Below, piece by piece: positions 8,161 to 15,916 of a stretch of DNA of 25,309 nt. Origin of the DNA: Ruminococcaceae bacterium UBA794 (GTDB lineage Bacteria > Bacillota > Clostridia > Oscillospirales > Ruminococcaceae); NCBI GenBank assembly GCA_002304735.1, contig DBIU01000098.1:10932-36240 (forward strand), read 5' to 3'. The notes beneath the pieces were generated by a model that was not told where the DNA came from, ran no database searches, and worked only from the letters and a program-made list of their open reading frames with translations. Within the stretch, counting starts at the first letter, position 1. Each line of letters begins with the position of its first letter. Made by a program: the position numbers and the translations under genes.

Positions 8161-8234
8161 AGGTTGATTTTTTCGCATAAGAACGCGGTTTGGCGAGTTT
8201 TTTGAGGTTTTTTTGATAAAATTAAAAAAAGTAT

Positions 8235-8263
8235 TTGCATTTTGGACGAAAGTATGGTATAAT
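8235..8263 (+). promoter_or_regulatory. Sigma-A promoter between motA and motB
   Basis: TTGCAT at 8235-8240, a 17-base spacer, then a perfect TATAAT at 8258-8263 with an extended -10 TG at 8255-8256. An A/T-rich stretch (8198-8234) lies immediately upstream, like an UP element. Transcription should start near 8270, giving a leader of about 85 bases before motB. This is the best housekeeping promoter in the window and it splits motA from motB. Confidence 0.85.
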
Positions 8264-8289
8264 AGGGAGAGGCAGTTGAGGGGGATACT

Positions 8290-8322
8290 ATGCCCTTTGG
8301 CAGAAAATCCCTGTTTTGTTGA
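8290..8322 (+). CDS. Putative 10-codon leader ORF in the motB 5' leader
   Basis: ATG at 8290 with GAGGGGG at 8278-8284 five bases ahead, encoding MPFGRKSLFC and ending in TGA 8320-8322, 32 bases before motB. The predicted transcript start (about 8270) leaves room for its ribosome site. The ATG sits in a small stem (TGCC at 8291-8294 with GGCA at 8299-8302). Whether it is translated cannot be judged from sequence. Chance is possible given its length, but a good Shine-Dalgarno inside a promoter-linked leader is suggestive. Confidence 0.3.
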   Translation: MPFGRKSLFC

Positions 8323-8354
8323 AATTTGGTATTCTCGGAGAGGAGTTGAGCGAT

Positions 8355-9341
8355 ATGGCTAAAATGCCGCCGAAAAAAAGCGAGGACAGCACGGGCGATT
8401 GGCTGAATACATACGCGGATATGGTTACGCTGCTGCTGACGTTCTTCGTGCTTCTTTTTGCCTGCTCGAACCTCGATGAAACCAAGCTTCAGTACATATA
8501 CCAGGCTTTTCAGTCGCGCGGAAAGTATGTAAACGACGTTGTTGCGGACCTTGACCCCACCGCGAGCAATACCGGCGGCGTCACCGACGACAAGCCCGAC
8601 GAGGCGGGCGGCGAGGGCGAAATGCCTCAGAGCTTCGACCAGCTTTACGTTTATCTCGCGGACTATATCGACGAGAATAATCTTGCGGATTCGGTTGCCG
8701 TGGAAAAAGGCGCGGCGCATCTCACAATCCGCTTTGACGACAGTGTTTTCTTCGACGGGGGAAGCTATTTTTTGAAGTCCGAGGGCAGAGAGCTGCTTAA
8801 CGGGATTATTCCCGCGCTCAAAACTACCCAGCAATTCATCAGAACGCTCACGGTTTCCGGTCATACGGCGGACGACGGCACGGATAAGACGGGAGATTTT
8901 CTGCTCGGCGCAAACCGCGCAAACAGCGTTTATCTTCACCTTAAGAATAAAAATACCATTGATTATACTAAGTATCGTATGCGGTCCTACGGTCCGAACG
9001 AGCCGATTGTGCCGAACGATTCTATTGAAAATATGGCGAAAAACCGCCGTGTTGAGATTACTATTCTCAAAGACGAGCTTGATTTGAGCGACCCCGACGT
9101 TATCGCGGATATTCTGAAGTACGACTTCAATCTCCCGACGGGCGAGTTCGACCCCGACGCTCAGAATAAAGACCCGTCGACGCTTCCCGAGGGCTCAGCC
9201 GACAGGATTATCGGCGCTATCAAGGAGCGCTACGAGGAAAACGCGGGTTCAGGCGGAATTTCGCTTTCACCCGGATTTATCGACTCGAGCAAATTTGTGG
9301 TTTCGGCGGATAGCTCCGGTTCGGGCGAATCAAAAGGATAA
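8355..9341 (+). CDS. motB: Flagellar stator subunit MotB
   Basis: MotB anchors the stator to peptidoglycan and carries the ion-binding aspartate. The 328-residue product has one N-terminal membrane helix with the signature TYADMVTLLLTFFVLLFA; the ion-binding residue is Asp22. The OmpA-like peptidoglycan domain spans about 115-240, with the SGHTADDG and NRRVEI motifs. A Pro/Asp/Ser-rich tail follows. ATG 8355 is chosen over upstream in-frame TTG codons (8316, 8346) because GGAGAGGAG at 8338-8346 is well spaced and the membrane helix then begins at the normal place. The next gene, fliM, starts 28 bases later, so no fliL is present in between. Confidence 0.95.
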   Translation: MAKMPPKKSEDSTGDWLNTYADMVTLLLTFFVLLFACSNLDETKLQYIYQAFQSRGKYVNDVVADLDPTASNTGGVTDDKPDEAGGEGEMPQSFDQLYVYLADYIDENNLADSVAVEKGAAHLTIRFDDSVFFDGGSYFLKSEGRELLNGIIPALKTTQQFIRTLTVSGHTADDGTDKTGDFLLGANRANSVYLHLKNKNTIDYTKYRMRSYGPNEPIVPNDSIENMAKNRRVEITILKDELDLSDPDVIADILKYDFNLPTGEFDPDAQNKDPSTLPEGSADRIIGAIKERYEENAGSGGISLSPGFIDSSKFVVSADSSGSGESKG

Positions 9342-9369
9342 GTAATTAACCTGCAAGAGGGGTGATATA

Positions 9370-10359
9370 GTGGCAGACGTATTGACGCAGGCGCAGATTG
9401 ACGAAATGCTCAGAAGCGTCGCGGAAGGCTCCGAGCCTATTGTAACGAAGCAAGAGGAAGCGAAAATCAAGGAGTACGACTTTCGCGCGCCCAAGAAGTT
9501 TACAAAGGAACAGATTAAGGTTCTTGAGAGCATTTTCGAGAATTATGCGAGATTGCTTTCGTCATACCTTACCGGTATGCTCAGACTTTACTGCCGCGTC
9601 AGCCTCGTAAATATCGAGGAACAGCGCTATAACGAGTTCAACAACGCGCTTCCCGACTATGTTATGATGGGAATGGTTGACCTCGGCATCAAAAACGATG
9701 AAATCGGCGAAACCGACGTTATTATTCAGGTTTCAAACGCCGTTACATACACGATGATTGACCGTCTGCTCGGCGGAAAAGGCGAATATTCCGACACGAG
9801 CCGCGATTTCACCGAAATCGAAATCACGATAATGACGGATATTATGAAGTCGTTTGCGTCGCTGCTGAAGGAACCGTGGCTTACGCACATCGACCTTGAA
9901 CCGCGGCTTATCGGCATTGAAACAAATTCGCGCGTGGTTCAGACTATCGGACACGAGGATACGGTTATTATTGTCGCGCTTGAGGTTGAGATTAACAACA
10001 CGAAGTCAATCGTATCCGTTTGTATTCCCGCGATTAACCTCGACGAGATTATGAGCAAGTTTATCTCGCGCTATACCGGTTCAAAGAGAAAGACCGACGA
10101 GCGCCGCGAAACCGAGCGCCGCGACAGCATTATGTTCGGAATAAGCACGACCGACCTTGAAGTCAAGGCAGTTTTGGGCACGATAAATCTCGATTTGTAC
10201 GAGGTATTGACGCTTCAGGTGAACGACGTTATTCCGCTTAACAAAAAGATTTCCGAGAATATTCTGGTTCGCGTTGGAAACCGCGACTGGTGCGACGGAA
10301 AGCTTGGCACATACAATGGCAAAAAAGCGATTATGATTGAAAATTTTACAGGGAATTGA
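9370..10359 (+). CDS. fliM: Flagellar motor switch protein FliM
   Basis: FliM forms the C-ring middle layer and binds CheY-P. The 329-residue product has the N-terminal CheY-docking peptide (MADVLTQAQIDEML), the following FRAPKKFTKEQIKVLESIFE segment, the CheC-like middle domain (about 45-230) and a C-terminal SpoA/FliN-like domain (about 250-325). The start is GTG 9370 after AAGAGGGGTGAT, matching the usual FliM N-terminus exactly. The TGA at 10357-10359 lies 13 bases before the fliY start. Confidence 0.96.
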   Translation: MADVLTQAQIDEMLRSVAEGSEPIVTKQEEAKIKEYDFRAPKKFTKEQIKVLESIFENYARLLSSYLTGMLRLYCRVSLVNIEEQRYNEFNNALPDYVMMGMVDLGIKNDEIGETDVIIQVSNAVTYTMIDRLLGGKGEYSDTSRDFTEIEITIMTDIMKSFASLLKEPWLTHIDLEPRLIGIETNSRVVQTIGHEDTVIIVALEVEINNTKSIVSVCIPAINLDEIMSKFISRYTGSKRKTDERRETERRDSIMFGISTTDLEVKAVLGTINLDLYEVLTLQVNDVIPLNKKISENILVRVGNRDWCDGKLGTYNGKKAIMIENFTGN

Positions 10360-10372
10360 GGTAAATCTACTG

Positions 10373-11548
10373 ATGGCTAATGACGAGAACATCGAGTTTA
10401 GCTCGTATGAAATCGACGCGGTCGGCGAAATACTCAATATAAGTATGGGCTCGGCTGCTACGGCGGTGAGCGAGCTGCTCAATGCTAAGACTTGGATTAC
10501 CACGCCGCAGGTTAAGGTTGTTAAGGTTGGAGAGCTGAATTACGACAACCTCGAGCCGGCAATCTGCGTTAAGATTGTTTATGTCGAAGGCATAACCGGT
10601 CTTAATATGATGGTTCTCAAGCAGAACGACGTTCAGCTTATTTTGAACCAGCTTCTTGGAAATCCGCTTGTAATCGACCCGAATTTCCAGTTCGACGAGC
10701 TTAATATCTCGGCGGTAAGCGAGATTATGAACCAGATGATGGGCGCTTCGGCGACCGCGCTTTCCGATTTGCTCGGAATGAAGGTTGATATTTCCGTGCC
10801 GATGCCGTATATTATCGAAAAGACGAAGTTCGGCGATTTGTGTGAGATGCCGCTCGATTCGACGGTTGTCGCGGTTACGTTCAAAATCACGGTTGACGGC
10901 GTAATGGAGTCGGAGTTTATGTCCGTTCTGTCGCTGGAGCTTGCAAAAACGCTCTCGAGCAAGATGATGGAGAAGTTCTCCGCTTCCGATGAAACCGAGG
11001 CTCCCGCCGCCGAAACAAAGGCTGCGGAGGCTCCCGCGCCCGCGCCTGCCGCACAGCCCGCTCCCGCGCCTGCGGCACAGCCGGCTGCCGCGCCCGTTCA
11101 GAGCGCTCCCGACCCGAATATGATGTATCAGCAGCCGCCGCAGGGATACCCGCAGCCCGGCTACGGATATCCGAACCAGTACGCGGCTTACGGCGCATAT
11201 CCGCCGCCCGTGCCTCCGGTAAATATCCAAAACGCGCAGCTTCACCAGTTTGACGCGATGGATTTCGGCATACCCGCGGACCAGAAGGATAACCTGAAGC
11301 TTCTGATGGGCGTTCCGCTTGAAATAAGCGTTGAAATCGGCACGGCGAAGCGTAAGGTTAAGGATATACTTGAGTTCACGCAGGGTACTATTATCGAGCT
11401 TGAAAGACAGGCGGGCGCTCCCGTAGACGTTGTCGTAAACGGAAACCTCATCGCAAGAGGCGATGTTGTCGTTATCGACGATAATTTCGCGGTAAGAATT
11501 ACCGAAATCGTGAAATCCAAGTTTATGGACAGCCTTGGAAAAGAATAA
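10373..11548 (+). CDS. fliY: Switch protein FliY (CheC-like phosphatase fused to FliN)
   Basis: FliY is the C-ring FliN of Bacillota carrying a CheY-P phosphatase. In the 391 residues there are two D/S-x3-E-x2-N-x22-P active-site motifs: Asp15, Glu19, Asn22, Pro45 and Ser113, Glu117, Asn120, Pro143. A Pro/Ala/Gln/Tyr-rich linker follows (about 205-300, with repeated PAPAPAAQ units). The FliN/SpoA domain is at about 310-388 (LLMGVPLEISVEIG, then GDVVVIDDNFAVRI). ATG 10373 with GAGGT at 10358-10362 is preferred over an in-frame ATG at 10337, which lies within fliM. B. subtilis FliY is 378 residues. Confidence 0.95.
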   Translation: MANDENIEFSSYEIDAVGEILNISMGSAATAVSELLNAKTWITTPQVKVVKVGELNYDNLEPAICVKIVYVEGITGLNMMVLKQNDVQLILNQLLGNPLVIDPNFQFDELNISAVSEIMNQMMGASATALSDLLGMKVDISVPMPYIIEKTKFGDLCEMPLDSTVVAVTFKITVDGVMESEFMSVLSLELAKTLSSKMMEKFSASDETEAPAAETKAAEAPAPAPAAQPAPAPAAQPAAAPVQSAPDPNMMYQQPPQGYPQPGYGYPNQYAAYGAYPPPVPPVNIQNAQLHQFDAMDFGIPADQKDNLKLLMGVPLEISVEIGTAKRKVKDILEFTQGTIIELERQAGAPVDVVVNGNLIARGDVVVIDDNFAVRITEIVKSKFMDSLGKE

Positions 11549-11599
11549 CCGCTTTACGGTTCAAAATAATTATCCCTAATTAATTAAGGAGAGAATACA

Positions 11600-11962
11600 A
11601 TGGATAAGAAGATATTACTGGTCGATGACGCGGCGTTTATGAGAATGCTTATCAAGGATACCCTCACGAAAAACGGCTATACGAATATACTCGAAGCTGC
11701 GGACGGAGCGATTGCGTGCGACGTTTACGCGGCTGAAAAGCCCGACCTCGTGATTATGGATATCACGATGCCGAACAAGACGGGCATTGACGCGCTTAAG
11801 GACATCAAGGCTGCCGACCCTATGGCAAAGGTTGTTATGTGCTCCGCGATGGGTCAGGAGGCGATGGTTGTCGAGGCAATCAAGCTCGGTGCGCTCGACT
11901 TTATCGTAAAGCCCTTCAAGGCGGACAGAATTCTTCAGACTGTCAAAAAGGTTCTCGGCTGA
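11600..11962 (+). CDS. cheY: Chemotaxis response regulator CheY
   Basis: A single-domain receiver of 120 residues. The acidic pocket Asp9/Asp10, phospho-acceptor Asp54 (VIMDITMP), Ser82 switch residue and Lys104-Pro105 are all present; there is no output domain. CheY-P from CheA binds FliM and is dephosphorylated by FliY and CheC. AAGGAGAG precedes the ATG. Position between fliY and fliO is as in Bacillus. No cheA lies in the window, so the kinase must be encoded elsewhere. Confidence 0.96.
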   Translation: MDKKILLVDDAAFMRMLIKDTLTKNGYTNILEAADGAIACDVYAAEKPDLVIMDITMPNKTGIDALKDIKAADPMAKVVMCSAMGQEAMVVEAIKLGALDFIVKPFKADRILQTVKKVLG

Positions 11963-11980
11963 TTTCACTACATATTCATC

Positions 11981-12006
11981 AGGCGGGGCAAGCTCCCGCC
12001 TCTTTT
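11981..12006 (+). terminator. Terminator-like hairpin after cheY
   Basis: A perfect 7-bp GC stem (AGGCGGG 11981-11987 with CCCGCCT 11995-12001), 7-base loop, followed by CTTTTC. The T-run is short, so termination is probably partial. It lies 18 bases after the cheY stop and splits the switch/CheY genes from the export-gate genes that follow. Confidence 0.5.
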
Positions 12007-12079
12007 CAGTTTAGAGTTGTCGGAAAAAAGCGGGTTTTGCCGCGGTATTTTGCGGAGATTCCGTGTTTTGAGGTTCGGT

Positions 12080-12514
12080 ATGGATTACTTTCAGATGATA
12101 ATGGCGCTTATCGGCGTGCTTGCGCTGGTGTTTGTGATATTCTGGCTGATGAAGCGGTTTAACGCGCGCGTTACGCTTACGGATTCACGTCACCTAAAAG
12201 TACTCGAGCGCGTAAATCTCGGTCCCGACAAAATGCTGCTTATCGTGAGCGTATGCGGGAAATGTATGCTGCTGGGGGTCACCTCGCAGAGTACCGAAAA
12301 AATCTGCGACCTCGATGAAACCGAAGAACAGCTCTGCGCGAAAAAGACAGACGGCGGGAATTTTCCGACCGTTTCCGAGAGCCTCAAAATGGTTTTCGGG
12401 AAGAAAAAGAGCGAAAAAAAGCCGTCCGAAAGCGATTTTTCAAAGACGCTTTCCGAGAAAGCAAAGCTCGGCGAAAACGCGTCGGACGGCGATAATGAAA
12501 ACAAAAATCAGTAA
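12080..12514 (+). CDS. fliO: Flagellar export assembly protein FliO
   Basis: FliO helps FliP assemble into the export gate and is not part of the final structure. The 144-residue product has one N-terminal membrane helix (about 5-25, MALIGVLALVFVIFWLM), a short conserved segment (LKVLERVNLGPDKMLLIVSV, then GKCMLLGVT) and a highly charged Lys/Glu/Ser-rich cytoplasmic tail. ATG 12080 is preferred over an in-frame upstream TTG (12017) because GAGGT at 12070-12074 is five bases away and the membrane helix follows at once. The identification uses size, topology, the LGxxK-type segment and the place before fliP. Confidence 0.88.
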   Translation: MDYFQMIMALIGVLALVFVIFWLMKRFNARVTLTDSRHLKVLERVNLGPDKMLLIVSVCGKCMLLGVTSQSTEKICDLDETEEQLCAKKTDGGNFPTVSESLKMVFGKKKSEKKPSESDFSKTLSEKAKLGENASDGDNENKNQ

Positions 12515-12534
12515 AAACGGCAGGAGTGAGGAAA

Positions 12535-13485
12535 TTGATAAAACGCTTGTTTAACGCGGATAAAAAGCTTGTCCTCAGGTTTCTTGCGTCATTTTTGCTG
12601 ACGGGAGTTTTGCTTGCGGTATTATGCGGACTGCGCGCCTACGCGGCTTCGTCCGACGACGGAAACACAACGCAAAGCGCGGCTGTAAGCGACAATTCCG
12701 CTCCCGCGGGAAGCGCTTCGGAAAACGGCTCGGGCGAAAGCTCCGGACTTAAGCCGGGAGATTATACGAGCGACCCCGCGTCAAGCGTGGGAACGCCGGG
12801 TTCGTCGGTTTTGCAGGAGGTTATCGGCGTCGACGCGTCGCAGCCGCTTGAAATAATCATTCTGCTGACGCTGATTGCGCTTGCGCCGTCAATTCTGATT
12901 ATGATGACGTGCTTTATGCGAATTGTCATCGTGCTTGGATTTCTCAGAAGCGCAATGCAGACCCAAAATACGCCGCCGAATATGGTGCTGACGGGAATTG
13001 CGCTGTTCCTCACGATTTTCATTATGGCGCCCGTTTTCAGCGAGATTAACGACACGGCGTATCAGCCGTATGTTAACGAGAAAATCACAACGCAGGAAGC
13101 GCTCGAAACCGCGAGCGTGCCGCTGAAGCGGTTTATGCTCAAGCAAACGTCGAACGACGACCTTGAGTTCTTCATAAAGCTGTCGAAAACGGAAATTCCC
13201 GAGGGGACGGAGCTTACCGACGAATACAAGCAGACCGAGCTTCCGCTGACGACGATTATCCCGTCGTTCATCATAAGCGAGCTTAAACGCGCGTTCCAGA
13301 TGGGATTTATGATATTCCTGCCGTTTTTGATAATAGATATTGTGGTCGGCTCGACGCTTATGTCAATGGGTATGATGATGCTGCCGCCCGCGATGATTTC
13401 AATGCCGTTCAAAATACTCGTTTTCGTGCTTGCGGACGGGTGGAATTTGATGATAAGCAGCCTTGTCGCGAGCTATAACTGGTAG
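12535..13485 (+). CDS. fliP: Flagellar export gate protein FliP
   Basis: FliP forms the core pentamer of the export gate in the cytoplasmic membrane. The 316-residue product has a cleavable-looking signal segment (about 12-35, ending AYA-AS), a Ser/Gly/Pro/Thr-rich linker to about 100, then the FliP core with IALAPSILIMMTCFMRIVIV, LGFLRSAMQTQNTPPNMVL and the C-terminal IDIVVGSTLMSMGMMMLPP. B. subtilis FliP is 221 residues; the excess is the linker. The start is uncertain: TTG 12535 is eight bases after GGAG (12523-12526), whereas an in-frame GTG at 12526 overlaps that site. It begins 20 bases after fliO. Confidence 0.94.
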   Translation: MIKRLFNADKKLVLRFLASFLLTGVLLAVLCGLRAYAASSDDGNTTQSAAVSDNSAPAGSASENGSGESSGLKPGDYTSDPASSVGTPGSSVLQEVIGVDASQPLEIIILLTLIALAPSILIMMTCFMRIVIVLGFLRSAMQTQNTPPNMVLTGIALFLTIFIMAPVFSEINDTAYQPYVNEKITTQEALETASVPLKRFMLKQTSNDDLEFFIKLSKTEIPEGTELTDEYKQTELPLTTIIPSFIISELKRAFQMGFMIFLPFLIIDIVVGSTLMSMGMMMLPPAMISMPFKILVFVLADGWNLMISSLVASYNW

Positions 13486-13552
13486 CGGGGCTGAATTAAG
13501 GCGAATTTCGGCGGGATTAGGCTGATTTTGCGGATATTAAGGAAGTGATTTT

Positions 13553-13825
13553 GTGACGCAGGACGACGTAATGGAAATAATGCAGGCGGCGATTATGCTG
13601 GCGCTGAAGCTTGCGCTGCCGGTGCTGATTGTCGCGATGATTGTGGGACTTGTAATCTCGATTTTACAGGCGGCGACGCAGGTTCACGAACAGACGATTT
13701 CTTTCGCGCCGAAAGCGGTTGCGGTGGGGCTTACGCTGTTTTTCCTCGCGCCGTGGATGATTAACGAAAGCATTGATTTCGTTAACCTGATTTTCGATAA
13801 AATGGCGGGACTGCCGATTAATTAG
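13553..13825 (+). CDS. fliQ: Flagellar export gate protein FliQ
   Basis: FliQ is a two-helix membrane protein packed round the FliP/FliR gate. The 90 residues match the family's usual 89. Two hydrophobic hairpin helices (about 15-40 and 54-75) contain the conserved VGLVISILQAATQVHEQTI and FAPKAVAVGLTLFFLAPWM. The start is GTG 13553 with AAGGAAGTGA upstream. The 67-base spacer before it shows no strong signal. Confidence 0.95.
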   Translation: MTQDDVMEIMQAAIMLALKLALPVLIVAMIVGLVISILQAATQVHEQTISFAPKAVAVGLTLFFLAPWMINESIDFVNLIFDKMAGLPIN

Positions 13826-13876
13826 GGTCAGCGTTGCGTTTGATTACGAAAAAAAGTCGGCTTCGGAGGAAATGGT

Positions 13877-14653
13877 ATGTCTGAGGTCTGGACGGCAATT
13901 CAAACGAATTTCATCGTCTTTATTATGGTGTTCGCGCGCGTGACGGGAATTTTCACGTTTAACCCCATTTTCGCAAGGCGCGGCGTGCCGAACGTCGTTA
14001 AAGTAGGCGCTTCGCTTGTTTTCGCGGTTGTGATGACGGCGGCGGGCGATTTCGACTACACGCTTCCGAGCGGGCTGTTTCCGTTTGTTTTCGACCTCGG
14101 AAAAGAGCTTCTTGTGGGCGCGGTTCTCGGTTTTTTCGTGAATTTGATGCTTCAGATTTTCTCGATGGCGGGCGAAATCACGGATATGCAGCTTGGACTT
14201 TCGATGGCGAAAAGCTACGACCCGACCTTCGGAAACGCGGGTCTTACGACGAATTTTTACAGTTATTGGTATATCCTGTACTTCTTCGCCGTGGGCGCAC
14301 ACAAAAGCTATATCGAGCTGTTCAGCGTGAGCTACGACTCAATTCCGCTCGGCTTTGGGAGCTTCAATATGAATATCCCGTATATTCTCGTGAAGTACTT
14401 TGAAACGGTGCTGACGCTGGGATTAAAGCTTGCGATGCCGATTATCGCGGCTTCGCTTATCGCGGAGTTCTGCATAGGCGTTCTGATGAAGGCGGTGCCG
14501 ACAATTCACGTTTTCGTGCTGAATATTCAGATAAAAATGCTTGTCGGGTTTATCGTTCTCGCGGCGAGCGCACCCGTTGTCGCCGAATTTATGGAGGATA
14601 TCACGGGAATTATGTTTGAGAATTTGAACGGGATTGTTCAGGGATTTATTTAG
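13877..14653 (+). CDS. fliR: Flagellar export gate protein FliR
   Basis: FliR is the single-copy gate subunit that completes the FliPQR helical channel. The 258-residue product (B. subtilis 259) has six or more hydrophobic segments. Near the N-terminus it shows the typical ARVTGIFTFNPIFARRGVPN, and in the middle QIFSMAGEITDMQLGLSMA. GGAGG at about 13865 precedes the ATG; a second ATG just upstream is out of frame. The last base of its TAG stop is also the first base of the 108-bp palindromic repeat, so the element abuts the gene exactly. Confidence 0.95.
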   Translation: MSEVWTAIQTNFIVFIMVFARVTGIFTFNPIFARRGVPNVVKVGASLVFAVVMTAAGDFDYTLPSGLFPFVFDLGKELLVGAVLGFFVNLMLQIFSMAGEITDMQLGLSMAKSYDPTFGNAGLTTNFYSYWYILYFFAVGAHKSYIELFSVSYDSIPLGFGSFNMNIPYILVKYFETVLTLGLKLAMPIIAASLIAEFCIGVLMKAVPTIHVFVLNIQIKMLVGFIVLAASAPVVAEFMEDITGIMFENLNGIVQGFI

Positions 14654-14760
14654 CAGACTGCCGATAAACCGCCATCTGCGTTGTCACACACCTTACGGCA
14701 GGCACACAAGCCTAGCCGTAAGGCGTGTTCCTAGCATATGACGATTTCTCGACAGTCTGC
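14653..14760. repeat. 108-bp near-palindromic element (MITE/REP-like) between fliR and flhB
   Basis: The outer arms 14653-14679 and 14734-14760 match in inverted orientation at 22 of 27 bases. The first 16 (GCAGACTGCCGATAAA against GCAGACTGTCGAGAAA) match at 14. Inside, 14686-14699 pairs with 14715-14728 (13 of 14), and AGGC 14700-14703 pairs with GCCT 14710-14713 around a 6-base loop. Most mismatches would be G-U pairs if the minus strand were transcribed. No T-run follows on the + strand. Flanks show no clear target duplication. It shares 23 of 27 bases with 15928-15954 in the next spacer. The following bases to 14851 contain only a small TCGGA/TCCGA stem and the flhB ribosome site. Confidence 0.75.
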
Positions 14761-14851
14761 GCAGAAAAAGCGCGATTTTCGGCGTATCGGACGGTTTTCC
14801 GAAACAATATAGCGTGAAACAGCCCAAGATTGATTTGTTGGTGGTGATTTT

Positions 14852-15916
14852 TTGGCGGGCGAAGAAAAAACCGAAAAAGCCACGCCGAAAAAGCGGCGCG
14901 ACCAGCGAAAAGAGGGCAACGTCCTTCAGTCAAAGGAAGTCGTGACGGCTTTTTCCGTGCTTGGAATATTCTCGGCGGTGAGGTTGCTCGCGGGGTTTAT
15001 GATGAGGAGCGTTCTCGCGTACACGCAAAACGTCTACGAGGAGTCCGCGACTTACGTCGTTTCTCCGGATAACGTAATGCCGCTTATCGTCGATATGATG
15101 ACGCTTTTCGTTATCGTAGTCGGACCGATTTGCGCCGCTGCAATGCTTCTCGGAATACTCCCGACCGTCGCGCAGACGCGCGGATTGTTCTCGATGAAGG
15201 CGCTCAAGCCGAAGTTTTCGCGGCTTAACCCGTTCGAGGGCATCAAAAAAATGTTCTCGCTCCAAGCGATTGTCGGTATCGTCAAGGGACTTATCGAAGT
15301 CGCCGTTGTGAGCGTTATGATATACAACGAAATCACGGCGAAAATGCCGACAATTCTCTCGCTTATGAAAGCGGGGGTTATGCAGGGACTCGCGTATGCC
15401 GCGCTTTCGATTTACGACCTTGTTATGCTGATTTGCATAATGCTCGTTTTCGTTGCGGCGGCGGACTTCCTCTTTCAGTGGTGGCAGTTTGAGAAAAAGC
15501 TCAAGATGTCCAAGCAGGAGGTTAAGGAGGAGTTCAAGCAGATGGAGGGCGACCCGCAGGTTAAGTCCAAGATTAAACAGCGCCAGCAGCAAATGGCGCA
15601 GCGCAGAATGATGCAGGACGTGCCTTCGGCGGACGTTGTTGTCAGAAACCCTACGCACTATGCGGTTGCTTTGCGCTACGACCAGGACAAGAACCGCGCG
15701 CCGCAGGTTGTCGCGAAGGGAAAGGATTATCTCGCGCTTAGGATTGTCGATATTGCGGAAAATCACGATGTTATGTGTATCGAAAATCCGCCGCTTGCGA
15801 GGGCGCTCTACGCGCAGGTTGACCTCGGGCGCGAAATTCCGTACGAGCTGTACGACGCGGTTGCGGAAGTGCTGACGGTAGTGTATAAGGCAAAGGGTAA
15901 AGTACTCCACGCGTAA
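14852..15916 (+). CDS. flhB: Flagellar export switch protein FlhB
   Basis: FlhB is a membrane export protein whose self-cleaved cytoplasmic domain sets substrate specificity. In 354 residues (B. subtilis 360) the signature start MAGEEKTEKATPKKRRDQRK is followed by four membrane segments (to about 215) and the autocleavage site Asn266-Pro-Thr-His269 within VVVRNPTHYAVALRYD. The start is TTG 14852, fixed by the family N-terminus and a GGTGGTGAT site; no ATG fits. Its last 12 bases, including the stop, are repeated perfectly 68 bases downstream. Both flanking spacers carry related repeats in the same orientation. Confidence 0.96.
   Translation: MAGEEKTEKATPKKRRDQRKEGNVLQSKEVVTAFSVLGIFSAVRLLAGFMMRSVLAYTQNVYEESATYVVSPDNVMPLIVDMMTLFVIVVGPICAAAMLLGILPTVAQTRGLFSMKALKPKFSRLNPFEGIKKMFSLQAIVGIVKGLIEVAVVSVMIYNEITAKMPTILSLMKAGVMQGLAYAALSIYDLVMLICIMLVFVAAADFLFQWWQFEKKLKMSKQEVKEEFKQMEGDPQVKSKIKQRQQQMAQRRMMQDVPSADVVVRNPTHYAVALRYDQDKNRAPQVVAKGKDYLALRIVDIAENHDVMCIENPPLARALYAQVDLGREIPYELYDAVAEVLTVVYKAKGKVLHA

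Noticed and set aside
8173..8202. Intrinsic terminator after motA
   Set aside because: T-rich tracts are present, but only a 4-bp TCGC/GCGA stem with a 16-base loop precedes them.
14700..14730. Palindrome core as a + strand terminator of fliR
   Set aside because: The stem is strong but is followed by TCCTAGCATATG, with no T-run.
14712..14933. Minus-strand ORFs across the fliR-flhB spacer
   Set aside because: They overlap the palindrome and the flhB start, have no ribosome site and give no recognisable product.
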